Notes under the pieces: model-generated
Seen by the model: only the letters and a program-made list of their open reading frames with translations
Database searches by the model: none
Told to the model about the DNA's origin: nothing
Shown here: one piece after another, positions 52,801 to 60,541 of the stretch
Position numbering within the stretch: the stretch's first letter is position 1
How the letters are laid out: each line of letters opens with the position of its first letter
Translations under genes and position numbers: made by a program
DNA from: Chelativorans sp. Marseille-P2723
GTDB taxonomy: Bacteria > Pseudomonadota > Alphaproteobacteria > Rhizobiales > Rhizobiaceae
Assembly (NCBI RefSeq): GCF_902809845.1
Contig: NZ_CADDWI010000008.1
Span: 310,001 to 374,000, forward strand
Reading direction: 5' to 3'
DNA: 64,000 nucleotides

Positions 52801-55213
52801 TTTCGATGGTGGCGGCGATTCGTTCGTGGTTCTGCTCGACTGCGCCAATCTGCCCTTCGATCGCCGACTCGATGCGAGCCTGCACCGTTTCCAGTTTGCC
52901 GAGGCTGCGGTCGAGCTCAGCATTGATCTCAGCATGCCCCTCACGCAGCCGCCCGGCGAAATCCTCCGCGCGGCTTTCCAGCATGATGGTCGTGGAGGCC
53001 ACGAGCTCGGAAAGCTCGCTGTCGATGGCGGCCTTGCCGGCGTCGATGCTAGACGAGACCTCCTGCTTTCCGCGCATGAAGGTTTCAGCAATCTCGCGCG
53101 TGCGCTCCACAAGCGACTCGTTAATGTTGCGCGCGCGCGCCTCGAGCGCCGCCTCCAGCTTCTCGATTCCGGCATCGAGCGCCTGCGCCCGTGTGGAGAA
53201 TTCCGAAATGAGTACCTGGCCGCGTTCGGAAAGCGTCCGCTCAAGCTCACCCAGACGGCTGGTGAAGAGTTCGTCGAGCTGATCGGAGGCATTGCCGGCC
53301 GAACTTAGGAAGTGAGCAACCCGCTCATCGAACATCTGGCCGAGCGACTGGGCAGCACTGGCCGTATGTGCGTCCAGCGATGCAATTCGCGTATCGAGCA
53401 GGTCGGCAATTCCAGCACCCGAGGTGCTGATGCGTTCGGCAAGCGTCGTGGTACGCTCCTCCAGTGCGCTTGTAAGCGCATGGGTCTTCTGGTCGACTTT
53501 TTCAAGGAGAATATCACCCGAAGAACCAAACGCGGAGATCCGCTGGTCCAGTATGCCCGCAATGCCTTCGGTGGTGCTGGTGATGCGTTGCGCAAGCGTC
53601 TCGGAGCGCTCATCCAGCGTCTGAGTGAGTGCTCCGCTGGTAGCCCCCACGCGCTCGATGAAGGCATCGCTTGAAGCGCTGAGTGCTGCAATGCGCTCAT
53701 CCATGAGCTGCGTGAAGTTCTCGCCGGAAGAGGCGAGGCGCTGGCCCAGCAGTTCAGAACGCTCGTCCAGCGAGGAGGTGAGTGCGCTTGTCGTGCTGCT
53801 TACGCGCTCGATAAAGGTATCGCTGGAAGTGCTGAGCGCGGCAATGCGCTCATCCATGAGCTGCGTGAAGTTCTCGCCGGAGGTTGCAAGATGTTGCTGC
53901 AGCGTTTCGGCACGCTCGTCGAGCGTCGAAGTAAGGATGTTTGTGGTGTCGCCGATGCGTTCGATGAAGGTGTCGCCCGAGGTACCAAGTGCGGCAATGC
54001 GTTCGTCTAGAAGCTGGGCTACGGTTTCACCCGACGTGGCCAGTTGCCGGGAAAGCGTATCTGCGCGCTCACCAACGGCTTCGCTGGCCGTTTCGCCAAC
54101 CTTGCTGATGCGCTCTGTCAGCGCTTCACCCGCCTGGTTGAGCTTCGCTATGAGGTGTTCGGAAGCGCTGTCGACGTTGAGGCGGATCTGTTCGCCGGCC
54201 GCCTCCAGCTCTTCCTTGATGATCTCGTGCGCGCCGGTAATGGAGGCCCTCACGCGCTCGGCATGGCCGACAATTCCCTCGCGCTCGGAACCAAGACTGT
54301 CAACGAGGAGGCGTATCCGGGCCTCGTTCTCAGAGTAGGCGCGCTCAAGCTCGTTGACTTCCGTGTGGACGAGAGTCTCAAGCTCGACGGCGCGCGCAAG
54401 CGTGCGCTCAATGCCGTCTCCCATGGCCTGGACCTCGCGGCGGATGGCTTGCCCGACCATCATCACCCGTTCCTGGGCGAAGTTTTCCGGCTCGGAGAGG
54501 CGGAAGGCCATTTCGGCCATCTGCTGCGCGGCAATGCGCATTTCTTGGGCGCGGCGGATCATCACCGCAAAGCCCCAGAACAGCACCACCGGCAGGAAGA
54601 CCGCGGCAACGATGCTGGCGGCGAAGGGCGCGGTAAGCAGCCCATCCACCGTGCCGACCTGCCATAATGCCGGGCCGTATAGCAGATAGGAAACGGCCAG
54701 CCCTGCCAGAATCCAGGCAGCAGAAAGAGCCCCGGTTACCCAGTAGATGGTGTGCGGAGGCTTCTGCGACAGCTTGCGGGCGAACTGGTGATATTCGCTC
54801 TGCTTGTCGTCATTAGCCGGAAGTGGCACGGCGGAGGTGCTGGAAGGAACAGTCTCGGCAGGGCGCAGCTTCTCTTTCGGCTTCGCAGGCTCGTCCGGCA
54901 GCGGCTCGAATTTGAGCGGCTTTTCGCCATCCGGACCTTTTTTGCCTTCCGGGCCTTTTCTGGCTTCCAGGGGCTCCTTGCCCGCTGGCGTCAGCGAGGC
55001 AATTGCCGGCCGCTCTTTCTCCTCGCGGGCGAGTTCCTCAGCCGCCTTTGTTATCTGCGCCTCGAGATCTTCCATGGAGGCGGAGATTTCCAGATCGTCG
55101 TCGTCGATGGAGAAGGAGGCGGCTTCAAGCCTCAATGCCTCTTCCAGCTCCTTCGCGAAATCGTCCGTAGCCGTTTTGGCCTTTGCAGCCGTCTTTGTTG
55201 TTCCGCGCGCCAT
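49895..55213 (-). CDS. Giant polar-growth coiled-coil membrane protein (GPR/RgsE-like)
   Basis: 1772 residues from ATG 55213. A charged, acidic/proline-rich cytosolic N-terminus (about 1-150) is followed by two membrane helices (about 156-178 and 191-219). Then come roughly 1300 residues of helical, coiled-coil repeats and a conserved C-terminal globular end (ELWERYRKGERNIFTRRLYTLKGQQIFDEIQ). Layout and size match Agrobacterium GPR (growth pole ring) and Sinorhizobium RgsE, which organise unipolar cell-wall growth; automatic annotation often calls such proteins kinesin- or apolipoprotein-like. Internal tandem units of 51 and 29 residues are listed separately. It is a single gene with its own terminator. 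The assignment is by architecture, not alignment. Confidence 0.78.
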   Translation of the reverse strand: MARGTTKTAAKAKTATDDFAKELEEALRLEAASFSIDDDDLEISASMEDLEAQITKAAEELAREEKERPAIASLTPAGKEPLEARKGPEGKKGPDGEKPLKFEPLPDEPAKPKEKLRPAETVPSSTSAVPLPANDDKQSEYHQFARKLSQKPPHTIYWVTGALSAAWILAGLAVSYLLYGPALWQVGTVDGLLTAPFAASIVAAVFLPVVLFWGFAVMIRRAQEMRIAAQQMAEMAFRLSEPENFAQERVMMVGQAIRREVQAMGDGIERTLARAVELETLVHTEVNELERAYSENEARIRLLVDSLGSEREGIVGHAERVRASITGAHEIIKEELEAAGEQIRLNVDSASEHLIAKLNQAGEALTERISKVGETASEAVGERADTLSRQLATSGETVAQLLDERIAALGTSGDTFIERIGDTTNILTSTLDERAETLQQHLATSGENFTQLMDERIAALSTSSDTFIERVSSTTSALTSSLDERSELLGQRLASSGENFTQLMDERIAALSASSDAFIERVGATSGALTQTLDERSETLAQRITSTTEGIAGILDQRISAFGSSGDILLEKVDQKTHALTSALEERTTTLAERISTSGAGIADLLDTRIASLDAHTASAAQSLGQMFDERVAHFLSSAGNASDQLDELFTSRLGELERTLSERGQVLISEFSTRAQALDAGIEKLEAALEARARNINESLVERTREIAETFMRGKQEVSSSIDAGKAAIDSELSELVASTTIMLESRAEDFAGRLREGHAEINAELDRSLGKLETVQARIESAIEGQIGAVEQNHERIAATIESGLRSLDENQSRFEERVQGQIEHLVETRKGFSATLEEDIAKITERRDDLTAAIRADIDKVTESFTAHTGVIEERTRTMEHALSLGVDNVRKTLENSAAVVAGALRDKVVEATNVLGSETAKVLESVEERIAGRAQDVSKLINEQVDGIDRTLDGVEERIAVRARDLSQALGEQVDNLGHALEGVEDRMAGRAQAVSEAIAQQVDSLGNTMGGVEERIVLRTQDVSRMIGEQVEGIDQALEGAAERVVQRAQNVRQEFGEMDERVAQRLAEASGILSDRVEDFARAFDDMDKRLISRTQQTAVELDAHATAMTDQVAEIENRLKAAAGSSASAIMSQMLEVERRLGSSVEQTRSTLQEGIGDAEERMRQGAEQAALHVSQQLSRTQADLVSTADTIGQTFAAINEHIRKRTAETVSTLDERTRAFNAMLAGRSTEIARILDETARPLVERFEASGGELQKNIETLTQQTTERLRQENAALVNALASRTADTLNAMERARTGLLGDVKQLLGQLDSSGDRLSHLVESAALNLSQVDEKLSVTAQEFTQSTERAAENLANSASLINANSGRLADFSERTLTEISSIASRFEDHSRLLESASQLLERAQSGLTSTLESRQKALNELADGLVAKSEQMGRAMQSFEQLLQEALETAEGRTRQSIESIRSAIGQVVDAATSRFAGATDDLRRSAEEIRSELEETRADMKRGIVELPEEARQSTNAMRRAITEQINALKELSEIVAKSGRLHDVGISQRSPEYAGASLQATAPQPAAVTMPSLPQNADRPRSDAPASPMRPARNEMPQPAPSRPGGLAHSEERHQQPGNGGWIRDLLRSASQREEQEAKQNAPQSEERSSLNVVDSLNTLSVDIARAIDHDASMELWERYRKGERNIFTRRLYTLKGQQIFDEIQRKYGADPEFRSAVDQYCRDFERLLGNVSRSDRDNVMTQTYLASDTGKVYTMLAHASGRLR
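52152..52499 (-). repeat. 87-bp coding tandem repeat (29-residue unit, four copies)
   Basis: The motif ATGCG(G/T/C)TCCTCG recurs at 52152, 52239, 52326 and 52413, exactly 87 bp apart. It encodes units of the form VEERIAxRAxDxSxxxxEQVD followed by about nine residues in the coiled-coil region. Confidence 0.85.
53370..54085 (-). repeat. 153-bp coding tandem repeat (51-residue unit, about five copies)
   Basis: Near-identical blocks at 53698 and 53851 are 153 bp apart. The protein units run LDERxExLxxxLxxSGExxxQL, then MDERIAALSxSxDxFIERV and about ten more residues. Two central copies are the most alike, while the outer copies have diverged. Confidence 0.8.
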
Positions 55214-55484
55214 TCCGCCGCCACCTGTTGTTGGGGCTATCAAAAAAACGGGTCCATGTTGGCCCAATTATGCCCATGCTCTAGGTCGTATCGTAGTGGG
55301 ACAACAACACTAATAAAATACGTTTTAATGCCAATGCCCAGAAGTTTAAACATAAGGTTAATGCAAGGCTGGGCTTTCCGCGCACATTGAATAGCGCGTA
55401 TTAACGCCTTGTGCATACGGGTAAATCGGATTTTAACGCGTATCCCACAGCTTCTTGGGGTAGTGCCATTGCGGGACAGGGCAA

Positions 55485-55859
55485 ATGACCGAGCATTGGA
55501 AAAGGCGGCGTGAGGCGAAGGGTGCGCCGGTGATCGATCTGGCGCATCTGGCCAGCCAGACATCCGGGGATCCCAGGCTCGAACGGGACGTCCTCACGCT
55601 TTTCACTAAGGAGATGACTGAGGCACGCGCCGCCCTTGCTAATAAAAATACGGATGTGAGGGAGAAGCGCGATCTCGCCCACAGGCTGGTGGGTTCGGCA
55701 AGCGCAGTGGGCGCCTTCTCCCTGGCCGCTACAGCGGCTGAACTGGAGGCTTCGCCCGATTCGCCGGTTGCGTCCGCCTCGGTCGTTTCCGAGCTTTGCC
55801 GCCTGGTGGAAGCCGTTGCTGAGCTTCTTGCACAGCCGGCACCAGAGACGCGCGGTTGA
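55485..55859 (+). CDS. Hpt (histidine phosphotransfer) domain protein
   Basis: 124 residues. The phosphotransfer motif is REKRDLAHRLVGSASAVGAF with phospho-acceptor His66, in the HxLxGSA form. The rest is helical, as expected for a four-helix Hpt bundle. It would relay phosphate between a hybrid kinase and a response regulator; neither partner is in the window. It faces away from the giant polar-growth gene, 270 bp apart. Confidence 0.82.
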   Translation: MTEHWKRRREAKGAPVIDLAHLASQTSGDPRLERDVLTLFTKEMTEARAALANKNTDVREKRDLAHRLVGSASAVGAFSLAATAAELEASPDSPVASASVVSELCRLVEAVAELLAQPAPETRG

Positions 55860-55934
55860 CACGCCGCCTGCAGTGATTATCTCCGCTGCGACACCCATCC
55901 GCAGCCCCCGCGCTGCTTTCCCGCAGGATCCGTA

Positions 55935-56255
55935 ATGACCAAGCTGACGTTCATCGCTTTCGACGGCGCGACCTTCGATGTGGAGGCCGAAAATGGCTCG
56001 ACCGTGATGGAGAACGCCATTCGCAACGGCGTGCCGGGTATAGAGGCGGAATGTGGCGGCGCCTGCGCCTGTGCAACCTGCCACGTCTATGTGGAAGAAG
56101 AATGGGCCGATATCGTTGGGCCGCCCGGAGCGATGGAGGAGGACATGCTCGATTTCGCCTATGATCCGAGGCCGAATTCACGCCTGTCATGCCAGATTCA
56201 GGTGACGGACGAACTTGACGGTCTGGTTGTACGGGTGCCGGAAAGGCAGGGGTGA
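55935..56255 (+). CDS. 2Fe-2S ferredoxin, adrenodoxin type
   Basis: 106 residues. The cluster ligands follow CX5CX2C...[18 protein letters not shown] and, near residue 91, RLSCQIQV. Length, the [20 protein letters not shown] stretch and the closing [10 protein letters not shown] are those of alphaproteobacterial adrenodoxin/FdxB-type ferredoxins, which donate electrons in Fe-S assembly or to cytochromes P450. No P450 or isc gene is adjacent. It converges with the DUF922 gene. Confidence 0.93.
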   Translation: MTKLTFIAFDGATFDVEAENGSTVMENAIRNGVPGIEAECGGACACATCHVYVEEEWADIVGPPGAMEEDMLDFAYDPRPNSRLSCQIQVTDELDGLVVRVPERQG

Positions 56256-56289
56256 GCGAAAGGCGGCTGACTGGCCGCGACGTTAGCGA

Positions 56290-56904
56290 CTACCTGTTTA
56301 TGCGCCCGGTCTCGATCTGTTCCAGCCGATATTGCAGAAGGCGCATGATGCGCTTTTCGAAATTGATGTTCTCGACCCGGTCGAAGCGGTACTGAGCGGC
56401 GTCGTGCTTGGCCAGAACGCGCTGGGTCGTCTGTTCCACATCCTTGACCAGTGCCTGACAATTCCGCCGCCACGGCAGCTTCCTGAGCGCATCCTCAAGC
56501 TGATGGGCGTGGGACTTGGCGATACTCATGTGGCTTTCCTCATGGCGCCGGATGTCACGCGCAAGCGTATCCCATATGAGACGTACCTCCTCGTCCGCCC
56601 GGTGCCGGTCCCGCCATTTGGGCAACGTCACTTTCGCCTTCACGGTCACCCGTGCGTCAGCCACCCGGCAGCGTCCGCGAGCCTCGGCATAATCCACATG
56701 GGTGGTGATCTCCATATTGGTCGCGCCTGGGTGCCGCTGGCCCGTACTGTCAAGGCGCGGTCCGTTCCTTTCCAACTGCCTTTCCAATTCCGCCAGGGTG
56801 AGACCGCGGATGGGAAAATAGGTGTAGGTTTTTGAAAGCGTGGCTCCGTGGGCGGAAACAGCCCCAAAAGCAAGAGCAAGGATGGAAAGGAAAGCGTGTC
56901 TCAT
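56290..56904 (-). CDS. Secreted DUF922 protein, putative zinc protease
   Basis: 204 residues from ATG 56904 (CTGGAG upstream), with a signal peptide MRHAFLSILALAFGAVSAHGA. The mature part starts SKTYTYFPIRGLTLAELERQL and contains RRHEESHMSIAKSHAHQLED, an HExxH-like HEESH zinc motif as in DUF922 proteins. This family is predicted to comprise secreted Zn-dependent proteases. Substrate is unknown. It is divergent from folP. Confidence 0.82.
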   Translation of the reverse strand: MRHAFLSILALAFGAVSAHGATLSKTYTYFPIRGLTLAELERQLERNGPRLDSTGQRHPGATNMEITTHVDYAEARGRCRVADARVTVKAKVTLPKWRDRHRADEEVRLIWDTLARDIRRHEESHMSIAKSHAHQLEDALRKLPWRRNCQALVKDVEQTTQRVLAKHDAAQYRFDRVENINFEKRIMRLLQYRLEQIETGRINR

Positions 56905-57077
56905 CAAATACTCCAGTGCTGCGAGATTGCGACAGCCGTCGATGCCAGGCAATGAAAAAGCGGGCGGCCGGAAAAAAACAGCAGGCCATTTCCAGCAGTA
57001 ACGAACAGGCCTTAACGAAACCGGTTGATTTTGACCGGCTGCGGTCACATGAACAAGCGCCGCCGAAGGCTACAAGG

Positions 57078-57938
57078 ATGACACGGATGACGATGCAGAG
57101 GTGGCGCTGGAGACTGGCTCAGGGCCGGACGCTGGAGTTGGGTTCGGAAGCGGTGATCATGGGCGTCCTCAATATGACTCCTGACAGCTTCTCCGACGGC
57201 GGAAGGCACCTCTCGGTCGAAGGCGCGGTGAACGCAGCGCTGGCCATGGCCCGGGAGGGTGCGGCGATTATCGACATCGGTGGCGAATCAACTCGTCCCG
57301 GCGGCGCGCCCATCAGCCCGGCAGAGGAGCAGGAGCGCATACTTCCGGTCATCGAGGTGCTGGCGAAGGAAAGGTCCATCATCCTGTCGGTCGATACCTA
57401 CCGGGCCGAGACCGCCAGCCTTGCGGTCGATGCTGGGGCCCACATCATCAACGATGTCTGGGGTGCGCAGAAGGAAAGGGCCATTGCCGAGGTTGCTGCG
57501 AAAACTGGAGCAGGACTCGTGTTGATGCATACGGGCCGGGAGAGGCAGAAGCTGCCGGACGTGATTGCAGACCAGTTCGCCTTCCTGCGCCGTTCGCTCG
57601 AAATTGCACGGGAGGCGGGCGTTGCCGACGAACAGATCCTCATCGATCCGGGCTTCGGCTTTGCCAAGGACGCTGGCGAGAACATGGAGATCATGGCGCG
57701 ATTCGATGAGCTTGCCAGCCTGGGCTTTCCACTCGTAGCCGGCACCTCGCGAAAGCGGTTCATCGGCCATTTTACCGGCCGTGACGTGGGCCGGCGCGCG
57801 GTGGGCACGGCGGCGTCCAGCGCACTTCTTCGTATCAAGGGTGCATCGGTGTTCCGCGTTCACGATGTCGCCGAAAACAGGGATGCACTGCGCATAGCCG
57901 ATGCTATGCTAGCTGCGGAACGCCGGGTCGGGAGATGA
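57078..57938 (+). CDS. folP: Dihydropteroate synthase
   Basis: 286 residues from ATG 57078 (AAGGCTACAAGG upstream; ATG 57087 is an alternative). Both signature blocks are present: VIMGVLNMTPDSFSDGGRH and IIDIGGESTRPGGAPIS. They are followed by SVDTYRAETA, IINDVWGAQ, LIDPGFGFAKDAGENMEI and GTSRKRFIGHF. It joins pterin diphosphate and para-aminobenzoate in folate synthesis. It is the first gene of folP-folB-folK, overlapping folB by ATGA. Confidence 0.96.
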   Translation: MTRMTMQRWRWRLAQGRTLELGSEAVIMGVLNMTPDSFSDGGRHLSVEGAVNAALAMAREGAAIIDIGGESTRPGGAPISPAEEQERILPVIEVLAKERSIILSVDTYRAETASLAVDAGAHIINDVWGAQKERAIAEVAAKTGAGLVLMHTGRERQKLPDVIADQFAFLRRSLEIAREAGVADEQILIDPGFGFAKDAGENMEIMARFDELASLGFPLVAGTSRKRFIGHFTGRDVGRRAVGTAASSALLRIKGASVFRVHDVAENRDALRIADAMLAAERRVGR

Positions 57939-58300
57939 TGGTGTACACGATCAGGCTGAAGAATTGCAGCTTCTTCGCACGGCATGGTGTGCTTGACGAA
58001 GAGGAGAAGCTTGGTCAGCGCTTTTATCTGGATGCCGAACTCGATGTTCAGGTAACGGATGCTCTGGCGCAGGACGCCATTGCGGCAACCGTCGACTACG
58101 GTGAAGCCTTCCTGGTAATTGAGGAGATCGTTACCGGCAGACGAAGGCTCCTGATAGAGGCGCTGGCGCTTGAGGTCGCCAAGACCCTCTGCGAGAGATT
58201 CCCGCAGATCACATGCGCCCGCGTCACGGTGCGCAAGCCCGGCGCGCCGGTGCGCGGCGTGCTTGATTATGTGGAGGTGACGGTTGCTTGGCCGCAGTGA
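57935..58300 (+). CDS. folB: Dihydroneopterin aldolase
   Basis: 121 residues, the normal FolB length. Key stretches are IRLKNCSFFARHGVLDEEEKLGQRFYLDAEL, ATVDYGEAFLVIEEIVTGR and ALEVAKTLCERFPQITCARVTVRKPGAPV. It converts dihydroneopterin to hydroxymethyl-dihydropterin plus glycolaldehyde. It overlaps folP at its start and folK at its end, so the three are translationally coupled. Confidence 0.94.
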   Translation: MMVYTIRLKNCSFFARHGVLDEEEKLGQRFYLDAELDVQVTDALAQDAIAATVDYGEAFLVIEEIVTGRRRLLIEALALEVAKTLCERFPQITCARVTVRKPGAPVRGVLDYVEVTVAWPQ

Positions 58301-58799
58301 AGTGCGCGCCTTTCTTGGGCTTGGCGGCAATGTCGGCGAACCGGAAAAAACCATGGCGGCCGCATTGCGCGCGCTTGATTCCCATGACCGCGTACGCGTG
58401 GTGCAAGCCTCCTCGCTCTACCGGACCCCTCCTTGGGGCAAGCTCGACCAGCCGGATTTCCTGAATGCGGCGGCTGAGATCGCAACCGGACTTAAGCCTC
58501 AGGAACTGCTGGCCCTGTGCCTGGATACCGAGCGAGCGCTGAAGCGGGAGCGGGTGGAGCGTTGGGGACCGAGGAACATCGATATCGACATCCTAACCTA
58601 TGGCGACCGGCGTATTGACGGGAGCGGTCTTGAAATTCCGCATCCGCGGATGTTGGCGCGGGCTTTTGTGCTTCTGCCGCTTGCGGAGATTGCGCCACGG
58701 CTGATCCTTGGAGGACGGCCGATCGAGGCGCATCTTTCCGCTCTCGATAGTTCCGGAGTGGAACGGTTAAGCGCTGATGGCAACTGGTGGCGAGGCTGA
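58284..58799 (+). CDS. folK: 2-amino-4-hydroxy-6-hydroxymethyldihydropteridine diphosphokinase
   Basis: 171 residues from TTG 58284, chosen because GGAGGT lies about five bases upstream; this overlaps folB by 17 bp. Family features are AFLGLGGNVGEPEKTMAAALRAL, SSLYRTPPWGKLDQPDFLNAA, ERALKRERVERWGPRNIDIDIL and IPHPRMLARAFVLLPLAEIAP. It transfers diphosphate from ATP to the pterin, one step before folP. Confidence 0.94.
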   Translation: MLGRSEVRAFLGLGGNVGEPEKTMAAALRALDSHDRVRVVQASSLYRTPPWGKLDQPDFLNAAAEIATGLKPQELLALCLDTERALKRERVERWGPRNIDIDILTYGDRRIDGSGLEIPHPRMLARAFVLLPLAEIAPRLILGGRPIEAHLSALDSSGVERLSADGNWWRG

Positions 58800-58808
58800 A
58801 CGGAGGCC

Positions 58809-59351
58809 TCAATCTGCGATGGCGCTGACGGTCCCCTGATCGACGCGCTTCAGCGCAACGCCAATGACCGGCACCAGCTCTTCATCGACATGGACCGAGA
58901 TGGTGATGTTCATCTTGTCCTGCCCGGAAAGCTGCGCCCGCATTGCGCCGGTGAGGGCGTTGCGGTGGATGGCAAAAACGGCCGTTTCCCTCTCAATCGC
59001 GCCCCCGACGACATCAAGCCCCTTGCCCTTTGCGCCGTCGAGGAATGTGCCGCGGAAGCCTGCATGGCCATGCTCGACCGTGGCCGACATCTGCTGATTG
59101 AAGACGCCGACGCGGCAATCGCCGTCGAGGGTCATGCCGGTCTTGCCTGCGGGAGTGGAGCCCGCAAAACTGCACACGAATTTCGTGCCCTTGTACTTGC
59201 CCGCGACGATCTCTCCCGAGCCGGACCATTTTCCCGCCACGCGCTCGAAAAATTGCCGCCCGGTTTCCGAAGCGGTGGCAACGGACCAAGGGTATGCGGA
59301 CATAAGCGCGGCTAAGGACAGAAGAGCAAGAGAACGCGAAGCTGCAGACAT
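58809..59351 (-). CDS. Exported protein of unknown function
   Basis: 180 residues with a Sec signal peptide (SLALLSLAALMSAYPWSVATA). The mature part, ERVAGKWSGSGEIVAGKYKGTKFVCSF, then GMTLDGDCRVGVFNQQMSATVE and NALTGAMRAQLSG, has the alternating pattern of a small beta-barrel, loosely lipocalin-like. Two cysteines (FVCSF and DGDCRV) could form a disulfide. I do not recognise a named family. It converges with folK. Confidence 0.75.
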   Translation of the reverse strand: MSAASRSLALLSLAALMSAYPWSVATASETGRQFFERVAGKWSGSGEIVAGKYKGTKFVCSFAGSTPAGKTGMTLDGDCRVGVFNQQMSATVEHGHAGFRGTFLDGAKGKGLDVVGGAIERETAVFAIHRNALTGAMRAQLSGQDKMNITISVHVDEELVPVIGVALKRVDQGTVSAIAD

Positions 59352-59473
59352 GGGACCCGCACAGGCTGATAGCGACGTTTTACCAGAGGATGAAGAAGTT
59401 TGGTTAAGGCTTCGTCACCGCGCCAAAGGACTTTATCCAAAAACGTCGCGCGCTGGAATATGGGGATCCGAAG

Positions 59474-60541
59474 CTACTTGCGGCCTTCTTCACCCGTTTT
59501 TGCCGCGAACTGGGTAAGCGCCTTCAGAAAATGGCCCATTCCAGGCCGCTCCACACCGCGGTAGGCAAGCGGACGGATGACCGAGATGGCTGCCATTCCT
59601 ATTCTAGCCGTCATCATGCCATTAACGACACCTTCGCCGAGCCGTGCCGAAAGCCGTGCCGCAAGACCCTGGCCTACGAGTTGGTGCACCAGCGTATCGC
59701 CCATGGCCATGGAGCCTGTCACCGCGAGATGAGCAAGCGCGCTGCGCGACAAGCGTACGAATCCGAGGAAGCCTGGCCGGCCACAGTAAAGCTGTGAGAG
59801 ACGGCGAAGGAGCCGCGCCGCCTCGAAGAGTACATAGGTGACGTCGATGAGGGCACGAGGGCTTACCGCCGTCACTACCGAAACCCGCTTTGCGGCGTCG
59901 AGCACCAATTTTTGCGCCTTTGCATCGAGCGGCGCGAGAAGCTGGACTTCTGCGATTCGCAGAAGGTCACGGCCATCGATGATGTCGTCTTCGATCTCTT
60001 TCAGGGTCCGGCGTCCTGCTGCAGTATCGGGATGATCCGACAGGAGACGGACAAGGTCGGCGACAACGGCCCGCGCCGCTCTTGCATCGTCGCGCTCATA
60101 GGCGTCATCTGCACGGCCGCGGATCTTTTCAACCGAGGCCAGCCGGGTGAGTGCAAACAACTCCCGCGCGATGATCGTTAAAAGCGAGAGCGCTGCGACA
60201 GCGACGAGGAAAAGGGCCAACCAACCCAATAAGTCGGCGCGGGCAAAAAGGTCTCGGACAAGCCGGTCAGCCCATAGCCCCACCGCCAGCGAGATCACGA
60301 GCCCGAAGGCGGTAAGAAAGACCGTTCCAAGCCGCGAGCGCTTCCGGCCGACAGTGGCCGGTGGGGGCGCAGCAGTGGGCTCGGGCGAATCGAATACGTC
60401 AAACTCGGCCGGCGTTACTGTCACCTGGTCATCCACGCTGATGGCTTGCGGCTTTCTCGGCTCCGCTTCCCGTCGCGATTTCGCGGGATCGCTTGGGGCC
60501 GGATCAAGGCGGAATGCAGCGGGGCGCCGGGGGTCACTCAT
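59474..60541 (-). CDS. TIGR01620/DUF697 (YcjF-like) inner-membrane protein
   Basis: 355 residues. A disordered, charged N-terminus of about 75 residues leads to two membrane helices (GTVFLTAFGLVISLAVGLWAD and LLGWLALFLVAVAALSLLTII). The C-terminal DUF697 region has VTAVSPRALIDVTYVLFEAARLLRRLSQLYCGRPG and GVVNGMMTARIGMAAISVIRPL. It overlaps ycjX by ATGA, the normal pairing. The two act together in an unknown membrane-stress or envelope process. Confidence 0.9.
   Translation of the reverse strand: MSDPRRPAAFRLDPAPSDPAKSRREAEPRKPQAISVDDQVTVTPAEFDVFDSPEPTAAPPPATVGRKRSRLGTVFLTAFGLVISLAVGLWADRLVRDLFARADLLGWLALFLVAVAALSLLTIIARELFALTRLASVEKIRGRADDAYERDDARAARAVVADLVRLLSDHPDTAAGRRTLKEIEDDIIDGRDLLRIAEVQLLAPLDAKAQKLVLDAAKRVSVVTAVSPRALIDVTYVLFEAARLLRRLSQLYCGRPGFLGFVRLSRSALAHLAVTGSMAMGDTLVHQLVGQGLAARLSARLGEGVVNGMMTARIGMAAISVIRPLAYRGVERPGMGHFLKALTQFAAKTGEEGRK

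Noticed and set aside
52100-54100. CRISPR-like regular repetition
   Set aside because: The 87- and 153-bp periods are multiples of three, lie inside one open reading frame, lack unique spacers and translate to coiled-coil repeat units.
55328-55365. CtrA-like site (TTAA...TTAA) upstream of the giant coiled-coil gene
   Set aside because: The spacing between the half-sites is eight bases rather than the required seven, so it does not match the consensus.
55240-55563. Minus-strand frame of 107 codons upstream of the giant coiled-coil gene
   Set aside because: It overlaps the Hpt gene antisense and includes an AT-rich promoter-like stretch; composition is not protein-like.
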